A DNA stretch of 64,000 nt from Strigamia acuminata (Eukaryota; Arthropoda; Chilopoda; Geophilomorpha; Linotaeniidae). The notes under the pieces are model-generated. The model did no database searches. It was not told the origin of the DNA and was given only the letters and a program-made list of their open reading frames with translations. The stretch lies in NCBI GenBank assembly GCA_949358305.1, contig OX442317.1, forward strand, positions 16,186,491-16,250,490, given 5' to 3'. Shown piece after piece: positions 54,493-64,000 of the stretch. A program made the translations under genes and the position numbers. How positions within the stretch are numbered: the stretch's first letter is position 1; each line of letters opens with the position of its first letter.

Positions 54493-56363
54493 GTTTGACA
54501 AAATTTGACGGAATTTGACGGATTTTGACGGATTTTGACGGATTTTGACAAAATTTGACGGATTTTGACGGATTTTGACAAAATTTGACGGAATTTGACG
54601 GATTTTGACGGATTTTGACGGATTTTGACGGAATTTGACGGAATGTGACAAAATTTGACGAAATTTGACGGATTTTGACAAAATTTGACGGATTTTGACA
54701 AAATTTGACGGATTTTGACGGATTTTGACGGATTTTGACGGATTTTGACGGATTTTGACGGATTTTGACGGATTTTGACGGAATTTTACAGAATGTGACA
54801 AAATTTGACGGAATTTGACGGATTTTGACAAAATTTGACGGATTTTGACGGATTTTGACGGATTTTGACGAATTTTGACGGAATTTGACGGAATTTGACG
54901 GAATTTGACAGAATTTGACGGAATTTGACGGATTTTGACGGATTTTGACGGATTTTGACAAAATTTGACGGATTTTGATGGATTTTGACGGAATTTGACG
55001 GATTTTGACGGATTTTGACGGAATTTGACGGAATTTGACGGAATTTGACGGAATTTGACGGATTTTGACGGATTTTGACGGATTTTGACGGAATTTGACG
55101 GAATTTGACGGATTTTGACGGATTTTGACGGATTTTGACGGATTTTGACAAAGTTTGACAAAATTTGACAAAATTTGACGGAATTTGACGGATTTTGACG
55201 GATTTTGACGGAATTTGACGGAATTTGACGGAATTTGACGGATTTTGAAGGATTTTGACAAAGTTTGACAAAATTTGACGGATTTTGACAAAATTTGACG
55301 GATTTTGACAGATTTTGACGGATTTTGACAGATTTTGACGGAATTTGACGGAGTTTGACAAAATTTGACGGAATTTGACAGATTTTGACGGATTTTGACG
55401 GATTTTGACGGAATTTACCAGATTTTGACGGAATTTGACGGAGTTTGACAAAATTTGACGGAATTTGACGGAATTTGACGGATTTTGACGGATTTTGACG
55501 GAATTTGACGGAGTTTGACGGAGTTTGACAAAATTTGACGGAATTTGACGGAATTTGACGGATTTTGACGGATTTTGACGGAATTTGTCGGAATTTGACG
55601 GATTTTGACAAAGTTTGACAAAATTTGACGGAATTTGACGGAATTTGACGGATTTTGACGGATTTTGACGAAATTTGACGGATTTTGACGGAATTTGACG
55701 GAATGTGACAAAATTTGACGGAATTTGACGGATTTTGACGGATTTTGACGGATTTTGACGGAATTTGACGGAATTTGACGGAATTTGACGGATTTTGACG
55801 GAATTTGACGGAATTTGACGGAATTTGACGGATTTTGACGGATTTTGACGGAATTTGACGGAGTTTGACGGAGTTTGACAAAATTTGACGGAATTTGACG
55901 GAATTTGACGGATTTTGACGGATTTTGACGGATTTTGACGAATTTTGACGGAATGTGACAAAATTTGACGGATTTTGACGGATTTTGACGGATTTTGACG
56001 GATTTTGACGGAATTTGACGGAATGTGACAAAATTTGACGGAATTTGACGGATTTTGACGGATTTTGACGGATTTTGACGGAATTTGACGGAATTTGACG
56101 GAATTTGACGGAATTTGACGGAATTTGACGGAATTTGACGGAATTTGACGGATTTTGACGGATTTTGACGGATTTTGACAAAATTTGACGGAATTTGACG
56201 GATTTTGGCGGATTTTGACGGATTTTGACAAAATTTGACGGAATTTGACGGAATTTGACAGATTTTGACGGATTTTGACAAAATTTGACGGATTTTGACG
56301 GATTTTGACGGATTTTGACGGAATTTGACGGAATTTAACGGAATTTGACAGAATTTGACGGAT
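54493..56363. repeat. 10-bp minisatellite array, segment 4
   Basis: Decamers in unbroken register. The first five bases are the right GTTTG duplication of gypsy C. The right edge runs into gypsy I RNase H-region sequence without a target duplication that I can see. On the minus strand the gypsy I reading frame continues through about 1.6 kb of this array. Confidence 0.97.
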
Positions 56364-57620
56364 GCGAATGCGTTTACATTCAGTGTCGACTAACTGCGCA
56401 TCAATTATTTCCCTTCTTGTAGGTGGGACTTCTTTTATCACATCTGTGAGAGCACTATACAAAGTTTCTTGTATCTCCTCCCCCTTCTTTTCTTCAGAAT
56501 ATTCTTTAGAATTTTCTGAAAAATGGACACGAACATTTGCTAAATATTCTGACCTTCCTGGAGCACGATTTAACGAAATCGAAGGATTGCCGTCCCATTC
56601 TTGCCAATACTGATTTATTTCGATGGGTTCCACATGATCACGAAGAGGAATGTCTTCCTCTCCTAATGGGGCTCTTGAGAGTGCGTCTGCAACTTGATTA
56701 CAAGCACCCTTTCGAAATACAATCTTAAAGGCACCACATTGGATTCTTAAGGCCCAGCGGCCAAATTTTCCCGATGGTTCAGGTGTTCGCATAAGCCATT
56801 TTAATGCTTCTGCATCTGACTCGAGTGTAAAAGTACCATATTCTAAATATGGTTTAAAACGATCAATAGCCCACACGACTGCGAGGCATTTGAGTTCTGG
56901 CGTTGTGTAACGCTTCTCTGCTCCTCTCAAAACTCTGCTTGCGTAAGCTACAGGTCTGGCTGCCATGCCAGTTTTCTTTTTGTCTTTATCAAAAAGGTCA
57001 ACATCTTGGCAGATGACAGCTCCTAAGCCTTCGTGGGATGCGTCAGTCATGACTACGAAGGGTTTGGACATGTCTGGTTTGTGTAGACAATTGTCGTTAC
57101 AAAGCAGCGCTTTAATTTTATTAAAAGCTTCAGTTTGAGCATCTCCCCATTCGAATGGAGTTTTCTCATTCATCATACATGTGTATGGCGCTGCTATGGC
57201 TCCGTGATTAGGAACGAACTTCCTGAAGAAGTTTGTCATTCCATGAAACCGTTGAAATTTCATAATTGCAGAAATTTTATCGGGATCTCCATATAAACCG
57301 TCAGGTTTAATCCAATGTCCTAAGAACTTAAGTTTCGTTCTTCCAAAACGAGACTTTGCTTTGTTAATCGTCATATTAGCTTGGTTAAGCTTTTCCAACA
57401 CGTCTCTAACATGAATGAGATGTTCATCCCAAGTATTCGAATAGATAATTACGTCATCTAAATAAACTAACGCGTAGTTTTGTAATGCTGAGCCTAAAAC
57501 GCCTTCCATCAATCGTTGGAAGGTGCAAGGGGCATTGCAAAGTCCAAATGGCATTCGCACAAATTGGTAAGGGCCATTTGGCGTATAAAATGCCGTCTTT
57601 GGACGATCTTCTTTGCACAT
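56364..57620 (-). pseudogene. Gypsy I RT (second half) and RNase H, lacking integrase
   Basis: Continues from the in-frame TAA at 57624-57626. It reads TAFYTPNGPYQFVRMPFGLC, YLDDVIIYS, then RNase H with VMTDASHEGLGAVICQ and the ESDAEALKWLM region, and ends at DAQLVDTECKRI. There the minisatellite starts and the ORF carries on as a decapeptide repeat to 54786. Integrase is absent. Confidence 0.9.
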
Positions 57621-57623
57621 CTC

Positions 57624-58828
57624 TACTTAATAATGACCTTTGACAAGGTCAATGGATGTGAAATACCTACCTGGTCCAGTATTATGCAAAAGCAGATCTA
57701 TACTGGGCATCTGTATCACATCTAATTCGGTGATTGCATTCAACCACCTATAGTCGATACACATTCTATACGTACCATCAGGTTTCGCAACAATTACAGG
57801 ATGACTAATAAATGGCCCAGTGGCTTTTTCAATTAATCCATCTTGCTCTAGTTCAGCAACTAGTTTAGACATAATGGCTCTTTTGGCCGGATTGTACATA
57901 CGGTACTGCATTCTGGGCAATGAATGCCCTTCTTTGAATTTAATACGATGTTGAGTAACATTCGTACATCCAACTTGGTCACGAAATACATTAGAAACTG
58001 CATTGACCACTTCTCGAAGCGCTAGGCGCTGTTTAGGAGTGCAATCACTACCTTCAACTAACTTCTCATCCCATTCTAAAACGGGTGCGTCAGATAATTC
58101 AATTGAATCAGTGACTGATGCAAGTTCTTCTAAATATTCGAAAGTAATTCGATTTAGCGGTGCCATTGCAAAGTTATCCTCTTCCGACACATAAGGGGCG
58201 GACCAAGTAGGTTTATCAGCACAAGAGAACTCTTGGAGATGTGGATGTGTACTAATCTTTTGTCGACGCATGAAATTGTGTCCAAGTATTAATCCACAGA
58301 CTCGCTTTGCTAAAACGATGAAATTCATCGGCGTGAATTCATCAGCCCACTGTACGCACAAAGTTATTTGTCCGACTGGTTTGTGTGCTACGCCTACAGC
58401 ATTAACCAACATGTTTCTGGGTGCTTCTTGTAAAAATTCAGGCAGAGCTTGAGTTTCTGACAAAAGCTGTTCCCCAATATAACATTGTGAAGCTCCTGTA
58501 TCCATGAGCGCATTGTAGGTGAGCCCACCAATTGTAACTTTCATTCGAGGATCGTCTTTATTATTACCCAAAGTAATATTGTGCAAATTATTGCTCCCGA
58601 TGACTCTGTTGAGTCGTCTAGGTCTACAGAATTTCTTCGTGTAACATTTATGTGGAAACAGTGTCAAATTCTTGAGTTGTTCCGTCATCTTTTGTAGATT
58701 TTCATCTATTCCACCGCTATGACTAGTGGCCTCTTCTAGAAACGTAGTTTCCACGTCCATAAACAACGAATCCGACATAGCATCAGCTATTTCTGGGGGC
58801 TGAATGATTCCTTCATCCCCCGGATCTA
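57624..58828 (-). pseudogene. Gypsy I protease and first half of RT, ending in a premature stop
   Basis: Pol is read in the -1 frame relative to Gag from the slippery site at 58829-58835. It has the protease motif LMDTGASQCYIG, the linker, and RT motifs (GTYRMCIDYRWLNAITELD, FTSIDLVKGHY). A TAA at 57626-57624 then stands where related RTs have Gln, and the same frame continues beyond. One C-to-T change (CAA to TAA) would explain it. Confidence 0.88.
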
Positions 58829-60647
58829 GTTTTTTGCACTAGAATCAGTTGAATCGTTAGATTCAGGTTTAGCCAACTGTTTGACTATTTCAGCTAATTG
58901 ATTAGTGAGCGTTGATTGCAACTTATTCTCGAAATTGTTAAATTTGGAATCAAGTTTCGCATCTAGTGTTGCATCCAATACTTCTTGTGTTACCCAATTA
59001 GGTTTACGCTTAGCAGAGGGATCCAAAGTTGGAGTATCTGGAGTATTTCTTTTCTGAATGTCTTCAGATTTAAAATTCGAGCGAGGTTTTAAATCTGGAC
59101 ATTCTCGTCGGAAATGTCCGGGTTTCTTACAATTAAAGCAAACCATTTGTCTCCTCCTGTTGGGATCTACTACACCATTTACTGCGTAAATTAGTTCACA
59201 TTCTTCGGGTAACTCATCTGTACAGAAATTAATCTGTTCACTCGAATCCATAGTCAGGGATTTAGCGTTGGTTTTTGGTTGCGAACGAGTGTCCGGTTTC
59301 CTTGGTGGGAAAACGACTGGATCGCTTACTTTCACCCCATTGGCTGTACGGCTGTACAGCCCTTTCTTCTTCGTAATGGCATTATAAATGTCCAAAAAAG
59401 GAAGCTCATCTAAACCTTGCGTGTGTAAGAGAAGATCGTTGGCGGGAGTGATACTTCCCAAAAATATACTCGCAGCTCCCTGAGAGTTAAGATTATCTTG
59501 TAACAACCAAAGTTGGTAAAACTTATGTGTATAATCATACAAATTTTCCGTGTCGAGTTGTCTCAACTTAGTCAATTGGGTTGTTCGTTCCAGACACGTG
59601 GCAACAAACCTTCCTCTAAACGCTTTTTCAAACGTATCCCAATTATGAAAATCGTCTCGTCTCTCTTGAAACCAACTATATGCGAGGTCGGTTAAGTAAC
59701 CAGCCACGCCTTTTACTAACATTTCATCGAGTGATATGTTTCGCAGGAACGCAACGTTTCGTATTATACTAAGGAAGCGCTCGCTTTCTTCAGTTTTACC
59801 CGAAAATACAGGTATGTCTGGGGGTTTCAAACTTATAGTTTGGGGTGAGGCGGGTGTGGAATTCTTTCCCACTTGTGCTAATTTATGCATATTTAAAGCA
59901 ATAGTAGCTAAGTCGTCCGCTGACATCCCAAAACTACTAGTTGGTCGCGAATTATCATTCGTCGATTCATTATTAGACTGACTCGAATTATTTTGACTAG
60001 AGCCGTTAAAATTATTGGGGTTGAAATTATTCGACCCTCCTTGATTCTGTCTATTTTGATTGCCAAAATTCGAATGATTATTCGGCCTACCCTGATTGCC
60101 AAAATTCGAATGATTATTCGCTCCACTGTGATTTCCAAAGTTCGAATGATTATTCGAATTTCCCTGATAACCTTGGTTCGAATAATTATTCGATTGGTTC
60201 TGATTGCCAGATTGTGAATAGTTATTCCACTGGCCTTGATTACCGGAACTTGAACAGTTGTTCGGATTATTTAAGTTATTTAAGTTCGGCTGAACTGGAT
60301 AACTTCTTTGCGTTAAAGGTACTTGGTTTGGAATATTATTATTTCCAGAAAAGGGATTCAAACGATTGTTTGGATCGACTACCCCTCTTAATTGAGAGCT
60401 TAAATCACGATTCAATCCATGAATAGGTTCAGCAGCAAGATTCGGACAACTGTTAGCTCCATTTGGAAAACCAGGATTAGGGTGGACAATATTGTTTAAA
60501 CCCATATACATTCTTCTATGAGAAGCGACAAGTTGATTATTCATTCGCTGATAAAACGCTTGTTCAAAGCTACCGGGTGTAGGATTCTGTTGATCCCAAC
60601 GAGATTTCCGGTTGGTCGTCGGAGGTCTTGTCGTTTTCTGACGATAC
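58826..60647 (-). pseudogene. Gypsy I Gag, N-terminus cut off by copia G
   Basis: An open frame from the copia G LTR at 60647 to a TAG at 58826. The first ATG inside is at 60544, but the frame is open upstream of it, so the true start may be lost. An N-terminal third rich in Asn, Gln, Gly and Ser has repeated NNHSNFGNQ-type motifs. A retrotransposon Gag core follows (FSGKTEESERFLSIIRNVAF ... YSWFQERRDDFHNWDTFEKA). The zinc knuckle CFNCKKPGHFRREC and a charged tail end the protein. The N/Q-rich region suggests a disordered, assembly-prone segment. Confidence 0.85.
58829..58835 (-). promoter_or_regulatory. -1 ribosomal frameshift heptamer of gypsy I
   Basis: The minus strand reads GC A AAA AAC TAG in the Gag frame. 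A-AAA-AAC is a classic slippery heptamer. A -1 shift on it enters the open pol frame (AAA AAA CTA GAT), avoiding the Gag stop at once. A downstream pseudoknot was not assessed. Confidence 0.75.
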
Positions 60648-61125
60648 TGTTAGTTTATGCCCAACTGTTTGTGATATATTAGTTACATGTTTCCGGATAA
60701 ATGTAACATGCGTATCATTGTGATTCTGTGCCTGTGTTATATTGATTGATATTGACTTTTAACCCCCTTTCTACTGTGCTAAGTATCCCAATCAATATAT
60801 TTTTGTTAGCAATGATATGCTCACATGTCAACTGCTCAAATGAGCATTTATCTTTTAGTTTCTCCATTGCTTTTGAGCCTTTTATCGATTGTTTATGTCG
60901 TTTGCATTATTCTTTATGTAAAGCACAAATCATTACTTGTTAAACAATGATTTGTTCTACCATTAGTTTTGTACACGTTTTGGAGAGCAGCTAGCCTCAA
61001 AACATACCCGTTGATATTATTCTCACATGAATAAAGATGGCGGCGCACGTATGCGAGTTCCCGCATCCATAGAATTCAAGTCTCAGCTCTCTTCTTTTGA
61101 TGTCCAGCGCCTCCAAATCGCATCA
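60648..61125 (+). repeat. 5' LTR of copia G (about 478 bp)
   Basis: Starts TGTTAGTTTATG, where the gypsy I Gag frame is broken. It ends ATCGCATCA, two bases before the primer-binding site, the same spacing as in copia E. AATAAA is at 61030-61035. No second LTR is visible. Confidence 0.7.
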
Positions 61126-61127
61126 TA

Positions 61128-61143
61128 TGGTAGCAGAGGATGG
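61128..61143 (+). promoter_or_regulatory. Primer-binding site of copia G (initiator tRNA-Met)
   Basis: TGGTAGCAGAGGATGG, perfectly complementary to the animal initiator tRNA-Met 3' end and the same as in copia H. Confidence 0.9.
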
Positions 61144-62227
61144 TTTGCGACGCGGCAAACCGTTTGTGATGCGTTTACGGCGATTTTCGGGAAGAAACGG
61201 ACATCGCGGATTCGGTATCGTCGCAAAGACGTATTAGCGGATTCGAGCGAAGCGGACGGGCTTTGACAACCTGTGCGGACGTTTGCAGGAGCTTTTCTGG
61301 ATCGAACAGTGTAAGAATTGTCGAAATTCTGTGCGAAATAAGCACTCTGCTCGATATAAAGAAGATTTTCTTCTGCGGGCGCCATTTTGTTTGTGGTTTC
61401 ATCGCGATTGGCCGTGAAGCCAGGCGAGAATCGTGCATACGGATCGGTACACGTTCTCATCGTGATTCGACGCGAGAATACGTCGCAGCGACGTCGTTTT
61501 TGGACCGTTTTCAACGAAAATCGACACGGAAGTCTTCGAGCGAAGCGAATTTTCGACGACGGCCATTTTTCGTCAAAGCAGACGGAAAAACGACGCGTAA
61601 GAATCATTTTCAACGCCAAGACCTGTGTGGGCATAAATTTGCACACAGGCATCAGCTATTTGAAGCCAGAAGACCAGTTAGCGGGTTAAACGTACACGCT
61701 GGCATTTTTCCCGAGGTTTTGTGCACGGAGCACATCCTACGAAGGTGCGGACGAGCACGTTAAGTCGACGTGCATCGATTTCACGACGTGGGATCAACGC
61801 GGGAGATTTGCGACGCAAACCAACCCGCAAAACAACGGAATTTCATCTTGCCAGCAATTTATTAGCATTAAGTTGTCGAAATTCCTTGTTAATAATATTA
61901 AGGTTTTGTTTTGGGGACCCTTTGTTTATTCGGTACCCTTTAGCCATTCGGCTAGTACCGTCTCATTTCGATCTGGGCTTGTTCGTGGCCAACTAGCCGT
62001 CCCGCGGCCCTCAGTGGTGCCGATCGGAAGCTAGTAGAGCGACCAGATTCGAGTAGTTGTGCTCTCTTATAGAGCTGTACCAATTTGGGAAGTTGTGCAT
62101 TATTTCGCCTAACCTTTTGGGGGGTTTGCAATCTGCAAAAGTGTTATTTGTGCTTCAAATTGTGCGGCGAATTATTCTGTGGAAAAAGTGCATTTATTTT
62201 GGAAAAACTTCACGAAATTGGACAATT
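61144..62227 (+). other. 5' leader of copia G
   Basis: Long untranslated leader. It contains a perfect 8-bp stem CCTGTGTG/CACACAGG (61622-61649), matching H with one base change, and the structured block 61931-62048. ORFs of 90-189 codons here lie on both strands over the same bases and are not supported. Confidence 0.6.
61931..62048 (+). ncRNA. Structured leader RNA element of copia G
   Basis: Hairpin 1: CGGTAC/GTACCG (61931-61936, 61955-61960) enclosing TAGCC-ATTC-GGCTA (61941-61954). Then nested stems ATCTGG/CCAGAT (61971-61976, 62043-62048), ACTAGC/GCTAGT (61992-61997, 62030-62035) and CGGC/GCCG (62005-62008, 62019-62022). Spacing and unpaired motifs (GGGCTTGTTCGTGG, TCCCGCG, CGGAAGC) match copia H. 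The stem bases differ from H but still pair. Confidence 0.65.
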
Positions 62228-62490
62228 ATGGCGTCGGACGACAAATACGACGACTATAAATCGATTAAGAAACTCGATGGGACGAATTATACGACATGGG
62301 CTACGCAAGTACATTTATTGTTGGCGCAGCAGGGCGTGTGGGATCACGTCACCGGTACCGAGACCGCGCCTGCTGCGACCGCTTCAGCCAAGGAAAAACG
62401 CGACTTCAAAGTGCGCGAAAACCGTGCTTGGTCCACAATATGTTTAAGTTGCGGCGAATCGCAACAGATTGTGGCAGTCGCGCAGGATTC
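62228..62490 (+). pseudogene. Copia G Gag N-terminus, interrupted by copia F
   Basis: Starts MASDDKYDDYKSIKKLDGTN. It aligns with copia H Gag (KLDG.NY..W..QV..L..QQGVW.HV.GTE, then TASAKEKR). The family match ends at VAVAQDS (62490), where the copia F LTR begins. Confidence 0.85.
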
Positions 62491-63038
62491 TGTGGTGCAG
62501 TGGAAGGCACTTAGAGTGCAGAAAACGTGTGAAAAACACACCGCACGTTGATTACCGTGCGTGGATATGCGTACGAGTATGTACGCATGAAAAACGATGT
62601 GTTTGGTCCCCAAACACAATGGCATGCACTTATATCTAACGTGCAACCAAGAACTAGCAATGATTAACAAAAATATCACACATTTAATAACTAAAACTTA
62701 CGAAATATGTCCTTTTGGCAAGGAGAAAATACAACAAGCACACGGATCGTGTGCGCGGCCATTTTCGGTATCCCAGAGACATCTGGTGGCCGAATAAGGA
62801 AATAATGAACAAAAGATACACTCAGAATAGAGAATGCATGATGCCAAATGTATAAGATACATCTAAGCAGCATCATGCATTCCCTTTACAACGAAACTAA
62901 GGGAAAACATAAGGAACAACACTAAATAATCCAGGAAATGCTACATAAATGAAAATAAGAGATCCGAATGTCTAAATAGCGTCATTACGCATCGAAAACA
63001 TGTTAAATAAAGGTCCGAAGTGGTTTCAAGGACCAACA
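62491..63038 (-). repeat. 3' LTR of copia F (548 bp)
   Basis: Coding-strand start TGTTGGTCCTTG, directly after the polypurine tract GAAGGAGGGAAT (63050-63039). The far end is set by the break in copia G Gag. It shares start, length and a conserved internal block with the solo LTR in gypsy B. A matching inverted pair of GCATGATG/CATCATGC words flanks its centre. Confidence 0.85.
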
Positions 63039-63084
63039 ATTCCCTCCTTCGATGTGCAATGTCGATATTAACAGTTCGATGAAA

Positions 63085-63999
63085 TTATTTCGAGATGAAG
63101 ATCCGGGACAACAAATTTCGGAGGCGTTCGGAACTAAGCCATTTCGTGAAAATATCCGAAACATTTATTTCACCCGGAATTTTGCGGAGTTCGAAGCATC
63201 CGGCAATATGCCACTCTCGAAGCCAATGGAACTTTACTCGAATGTGTTTGGTTTTCGAGTTCTCGATGTCGTTGTTCGTGAATTGGATCGAGGCGAGGGC
63301 ATCGGAGAAAATAATCGGTTTCGATAATCGGTTTAACGGTGGAAATACTCGATAGATACTGTCCAACCAGTATAACTCTTTAACAATTTCGACGAGTGCC
63401 ACAAACTCGGCTTCCATGGTGGAACAGGCGACGCTGGTCTGCTTTTTGCAGCTCCAGCCAATTGGCACACAACCGATATAAATGATGTATCCTCCGAAGC
63501 TTCTCGATGTCGCAATGTCGCTCGCCCACGACGCATCTGTGTATCCCCACAGCTGACTGGAATTACACCCCGAGAGTTCGATCGAGAAATCGCTCGTGTT
63601 TGCCACGTATTTGAGAACTTGGAGCAAACACTTGATGTGGCGGTGGTCGTAGCAGTTATTATACTGCGATAAAGCGATGACCGAATATAATATGTCGGGA
63701 CGAGTGCGAGAAGCGAGGAATAATAACGATCCGATGAGCGATCGGTACGGAAAGTCCGGGAGATTGTCCAACGAGCCTTTGACGAGCGTGGTCCCCGGTG
63801 TGACAGGCACTTTAATGAGTGCATCTGACGAAACGTTGAACTTCTTAAGAAGTTTGTCGATGTAGGAGCGTTGGGACATGAAAACTTTCCCATCGCGACG
63901 CACAAATTCTACCCCGAGTAATTTGGTTATCGGTCCGAGGTTGACGATGTCGAATTTGCTGGAAATCAGCGCCAAAATACGGTCTCGGATACTCTCCGA
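63085..63999 (-). CDS. Copia F Pol C-terminus: RT end and RNase H (partial)
   Basis: The frame is open to the window edge, so the start is outside; YVDD would be just upstream. It reads through the RT thumb region (LGPITKLLGVEFVRRDGKVF), the P-G-T-T-L linker, and RNase H with WGYTDASWASDI, CSTMEAEFVALVEIVKELYW and the terminal ENSKTKHIRVKFHWLREW...VSDIFTKWL block. It ends at 63085. It is very similar to copia E over the same part but clearly a different family. No lesion is visible. Confidence 0.9.
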   Translation of the reverse strand, partial: SESIRDRILALISSKFDIVNLGPITKLLGVEFVRRDGKVFMSQRSYIDKLLKKFNVSSDALIKVPVTPGTTLVKGSLDNLPDFPYRSLIGSLLFLASRTRPDILYSVIALSQYNNCYDHRHIKCLLQVLKYVANTSDFSIELSGCNSSQLWGYTDASWASDIATSRSFGGYIIYIGCVPIGWSCKKQTSVACSTMEAEFVALVEIVKELYWLDSIYRVFPPLNRLSKPIIFSDALASIQFTNNDIENSKTKHIRVKFHWLREWHIAGCFELRKIPGEINVSDIFTKWLSSERLRNLLSRIFISK

Positions 64000-64000
64000 C

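Larger units (their letters stand above)
56364..60647 (-). mobile_element. Ty3/gypsy element I, internal part, no LTRs
   Basis: Minus-strand gypsy of a family different from A-D, with separate gag and pol frames and an N/Q/G-rich Gag. Its 3' part (integrase, LTR) is replaced by the 10-bp array at 56363. Its 5' part (gag start, LTR) is cut off by the copia G LTR at 60648. RT carries a nonsense codon. It is a dead fragment and probably the oldest element here. Confidence 0.9.
60648..62490 (+). mobile_element. Copia element G, 5' part, cut by copia F
   Basis: Plus-strand copia inserted in gypsy I gag. It shows a 5' LTR (60648 to about 61125), primer-binding site, a 1.1-kb leader and the first ~88 codons of Gag. 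At 62490 the LTR of copia F interrupts it. Its remainder would lie beyond the window. The left flank GATAC is a possible target duplication but cannot be checked. Confidence 0.85.
62491..64000 (-). mobile_element. Copia element F, 3' part
   Basis: Minus-strand copia inserted in the Gag of copia G, with its 3' LTR at 62491-63038 and the RT/RNase H end of Pol. It continues past the window edge. GATTC (62486-62490) may be its left target duplication. The same LTR family exists as a solo LTR at 18763-19309. Confidence 0.87.

Noticed and set aside
61083-61652. Minus-strand 189-codon ORF in the copia G leader
   Set aside because: It overlaps a plus-strand ORF of similar length, has no relatives in the H leader, and lies on structured leader RNA.
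1-64000. tRNA or rRNA genes
   Set aside because: I found no cloverleaf or rRNA core. The TGGTAGCAGAGG words are primer-binding sites complementary to tRNA, not tRNA genes.

Overview
The window is eukaryotic, repeat-dominated DNA, most likely from an invertebrate animal. It has no operon structure. It carries animal-type Ty3/gypsy and Ty1/copia retrotransposons. The copia primer-binding sites match the 3' end of animal initiator tRNA-Met. A weakly supported host gene with splice signals lies on the minus strand. I cannot name the species. Element letters (A to K) are labels used only in this report.

Layout. (1) 1-1791: 3' end of a plus-strand gypsy element K (integrase C-terminus, polypurine tract, 527-bp LTR). 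(2) 1792-5700: AT-rich DNA with a phase-consistent exon chain of a putative host gene (minus, about 5411 to 2785). (3) 5701-56363: one 10-bp minisatellite array (about 6.6 kb in total, unit TTTGACGGAA/T) cut into four pieces by three minus-strand gypsy insertions. A is 8022-13701 (target duplication GGATT). B is 14380-30316 (ATTTG). C is 32040-54492 (GTTTG). B carries a copia solo LTR in gag. Its 5' LTR is split by a 9.6-kb DNA element J with duplication TTAG and no recognisable transposase. J is built of 1,686-bp tandem units and a roughly 1-kb inverted arm. C is split twice: by an intact copia element E in pol (35510-42369, TTGTC) and by gypsy D in its 5' LTR (44427-54342, GTCTG). D in turn holds a truncated plus-strand copia H next to a duplicated piece of its own gag. 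(4) 56364-60647: gypsy I (minus). It lacks integrase where it meets the array, has a nonsense codon in RT, and its gag is cut by copia G (plus, 60648-62490). G is cut by copia F (minus, 62491 to the window end).

The nesting is supported by paired target-site duplications and by split LTRs whose halves add up to the length of the intact partner: 198+13=211 for B and 113+145=258 for C. LTR pairs look 99-100% identical, so the insertions are young. E looks fully coding. A is nearly so. C would be coding without its insertions. B, D, H and I are broken.

The most interesting signals are: (a) a set of hairpins with compensatory base changes in the 5' leaders of three copia families (E, H, G), which looks like a conserved RNA structure; (b) the nearly indel-free 10-bp array, whose A/T tracts repeat at close to one DNA helical turn; (c) the transposase-less element J; (d) gypsy D, a chimera of two gypsy copies and an antisense copia fragment.
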